Positions 62,758 to 64,000 of a stretch of DNA of 64,000 bases are shown one piece after another (position 1 is the first letter of the stretch; every line of letters starts with the position of its first letter). The stretch covers positions 1 through 64,000 of the forward strand of contig NZ_SNYV01000004.1 in the NCBI RefSeq assembly GCF_004363245.1, written 5' to 3'. The position numbers were made by a program, and so were the translations under genes. The notes below the pieces were generated by a model. The model did no database searches. It worked only from the letters and a program-made list of their open reading frames with translations, and had not been told where the DNA came from. Source of the DNA: Sphingobacterium yanglingense (GTDB lineage: Bacteria > Bacteroidota > Bacteroidia > Sphingobacteriales > Sphingobacteriaceae).

Positions 62758-63951
62758 CTATCTCGGTTTGTAATGATACACGATCTCATATTTCTCGTGT
62801 TTGTACTTATCGGCTACTTCGCCAATATTTAGATTCTGTCCCTGGGGTGTAGGTTCGCAGATGGAAAAATACTGTCCCTCATATGCTATGGATTCACCGA
62901 TTTTCTGTTCGAACTGTACGGCCATAGTTATGTGGGTAGGGTATAATATGGCAATCATAGGAAGATTATAGATCTCTTTGATCAAGAAAAAGAACAAAGC
63001 CGCCCTGTCGTCACAGTCGCTGTAATTATTCATTAGTGTCTGTTCGGGAGACAAGCGTTTTTCTATACCAAAATTGATGTCATCATTCTCGTATAAAAAG
63101 GCATATCTGGTAAAGCGCATGAGGTAGTCAACACCCCCTTTTGTATCCATTCCCTTGATATTTTCCTTTAACACTGGGATTAGAGATTGATAGGTCACCT
63201 GAGTGAGCGGAATATTAAAATAGGTTTCGAAATCTACTCCAGGATAGTTTTTAAAAATTCCGGCTACGTGGTCATTTACTTTGATGTCAAATTCATAGAC
63301 TTTGTCCTGGTATTGAAAGTTGACATTCTTGACCGCGTAGGACTCATCTTTAAATTCGGGCATTTGCGCAATTTTGTAGCTGAAATCACCATCTGCTCCA
63401 GGGACGCTGATGGCTACGGGACGATAGACATCAGAGCGTCTGAATAATTTGCCATAATCATGATAGTTAAGACAGGTAAATTGTTGTCCATCGATGATAA
63501 AAAAGGGGATATCGGAGATGTCTTCTTTGTTCTTGATATAAAATATCACCTGGTCATCACCGACAGCTAGACGTGCATCGTAACCAGACTTGTTCATCAG
63601 GTACCATTTGTAGAGTGTATAGCGGTGGTAGTTCTCAGCTTTAGGGCTTATCGATTCCGATACACGGCGGACAAGTTGGTAATAAAGCCAATCATTAAGA
63701 CTGTTCTCCGCTTTAAATGCTTTTAATTGTTCTATAAGCGGTGTATATTCTTTTGACTCAATGTCGTTGTAAAAGGTAAGAATAGATCGCTCATCGGTTT
63801 TCCCTTGGATTTGAATCTGAGGGGTATGAGATCTGTTGAAGACAAATGGCTTTTTAAAAAAGTCGATGGTATCCAGTTGCTGGGCCCACAGGGAAGCCGT
63901 ATAGGTCAAACCTATACAGAGTAAGAGGATATATCGAATCGAAAGTCTCAT
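62758..63951 (-). CDS. Exported transglutaminase-like protein
   Basis: This 397-residue protein has a signal peptide (residues 1-23, ending LWAQ). Its C-terminal third has a transglutaminase-like core: Cys313 in NYSDCDDRAALFFFL, His340 in YPTHITMAV, and an acidic residue in SICEPT where Asp is usual. The N-terminal two thirds (about 24-270) match nothing I recognise. It may be a cysteine peptidase or a binding protein of the cell envelope. Its promoter region lies at the window's edge. Confidence 0.7.
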   Translation of the reverse strand: MRLSIRYILLLCIGLTYTASLWAQQLDTIDFFKKPFVFNRSHTPQIQIQGKTDERSILTFYNDIESKEYTPLIEQLKAFKAENSLNDWLYYQLVRRVSESISPKAENYHRYTLYKWYLMNKSGYDARLAVGDDQVIFYIKNKEDISDIPFFIIDGQQFTCLNYHDYGKLFRRSDVYRPVAISVPGADGDFSYKIAQMPEFKDESYAVKNVNFQYQDKVYEFDIKVNDHVAGIFKNYPGVDFETYFNIPLTQVTYQSLIPVLKENIKGMDTKGGVDYLMRFTRYAFLYENDDINFGIEKRLSPEQTLMNNYSDCDDRAALFFFLIKEIYNLPMIAILYPTHITMAVQFEQKIGESIAYEGQYFSICEPTPQGQNLNIGEVADKYKHEKYEIVYHYKPR

Positions 63952-64000
63952 TTTATTAACATAAGCTTAATATAAAGTTAATAAAAAAATAATGTTATTT

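Overview
The window looks like chromosomal DNA of a Bacteroidota bacterium, most likely family Sphingobacteriaceae (Sphingobacterium/Pedobacter type). The signs are: an AT-rich genome, promoters of the Bacteroidota form (TTG about 17-19 nt before TAnnTTTG), almost no Shine-Dalgarno sequences, Gld proteins, a TonB-dependent receptor with a carboxypeptidase-like plug extension, DUF4286, DUF1599 and BT_3928-type proteins, and a six-domain ribosomal protein S1. Species assignment is inference. The window opens in the last ~50 nt of a 5S rRNA, so an rRNA operon lies to the left. I saw no phage, insertion sequence, CRISPR array or tRNA.

Layout. 0.3-7.4 kb: S10 peptidase, sodium/proline symporter, CocE-type hydrolase, DinB protein, sucD and a TrmH-type methyltransferase, with strong bidirectional terminators between convergent genes. 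7.5-11.4 kb: rpsT, an AraC regulator with a DUF1080 lipoprotein, and a CoA-transferase. 11.4-18.6 kb: a fused gldF-gldG gene, an outer membrane barrel, and a tightly overlapping operon DUF1599 - DoxX/BT_3928 - aroK - glycerophosphodiesterase - gldA. 18.7-21.6 kb: HipA-like kinase with DUF3037 protein, then cysE-cysM. 21.7-30 kb: META lipoprotein, C1 peptidase, a 1247-residue histidine kinase, rpsA. 30-34.5 kb: PASTA protein - mltG - thioesterase - YihY operon, divergent from ddl (envelope and peptidoglycan). 34.5-40.8 kb: serine hydrolase, an ada-alkB alkylation-repair pair, methyltransferase, pncB, and a DUF6600-like protein with a long Ser/Arg tail. 41-44.3 kb: an MCE/Mla lipid transport operon plus RluA. 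44.4-49.3 kb: two small genes, then an S9-peptidase-like lipoprotein, histidine kinase and response regulator in one operon. 49.5-53.9 kb: greA, and HIT - DedA - ppa - CNNM/CorC - rsmE. 53.9-56.4 kb: an ABC system with a very His-rich permease. 56.7-60.9 kb: TonB receptor and a beta-helix-like lipoprotein. 61-64 kb: a DUF4468-like protein, ~1.05 kb of non-coding repeat-rich DNA, and a transglutaminase-like protein.

Most genes are ordinary housekeeping or envelope genes. The best candidates for new biology are: (1) the S9-like lipoprotein in the two-component operon, which has lost its catalytic Ser (Gly486) and His (Arg603) and so looks like a peptidase turned sensor or receptor; (2) a non-coding element at 62.49-62.63 kb made of degenerate 11-bp units folded as an imperfect inverted repeat; (3) the His-rich ABC/FtsX/DUF3299-like operon, probably metal-linked; (4) the HipA-like kinase/DUF3037 pair; (5) promoters so close to start codons that several mRNAs should be leaderless, against an rpsA leader that carries a real Shine-Dalgarno and a 5'-terminal hairpin. 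All assignments come from reading motifs; no database search was run.
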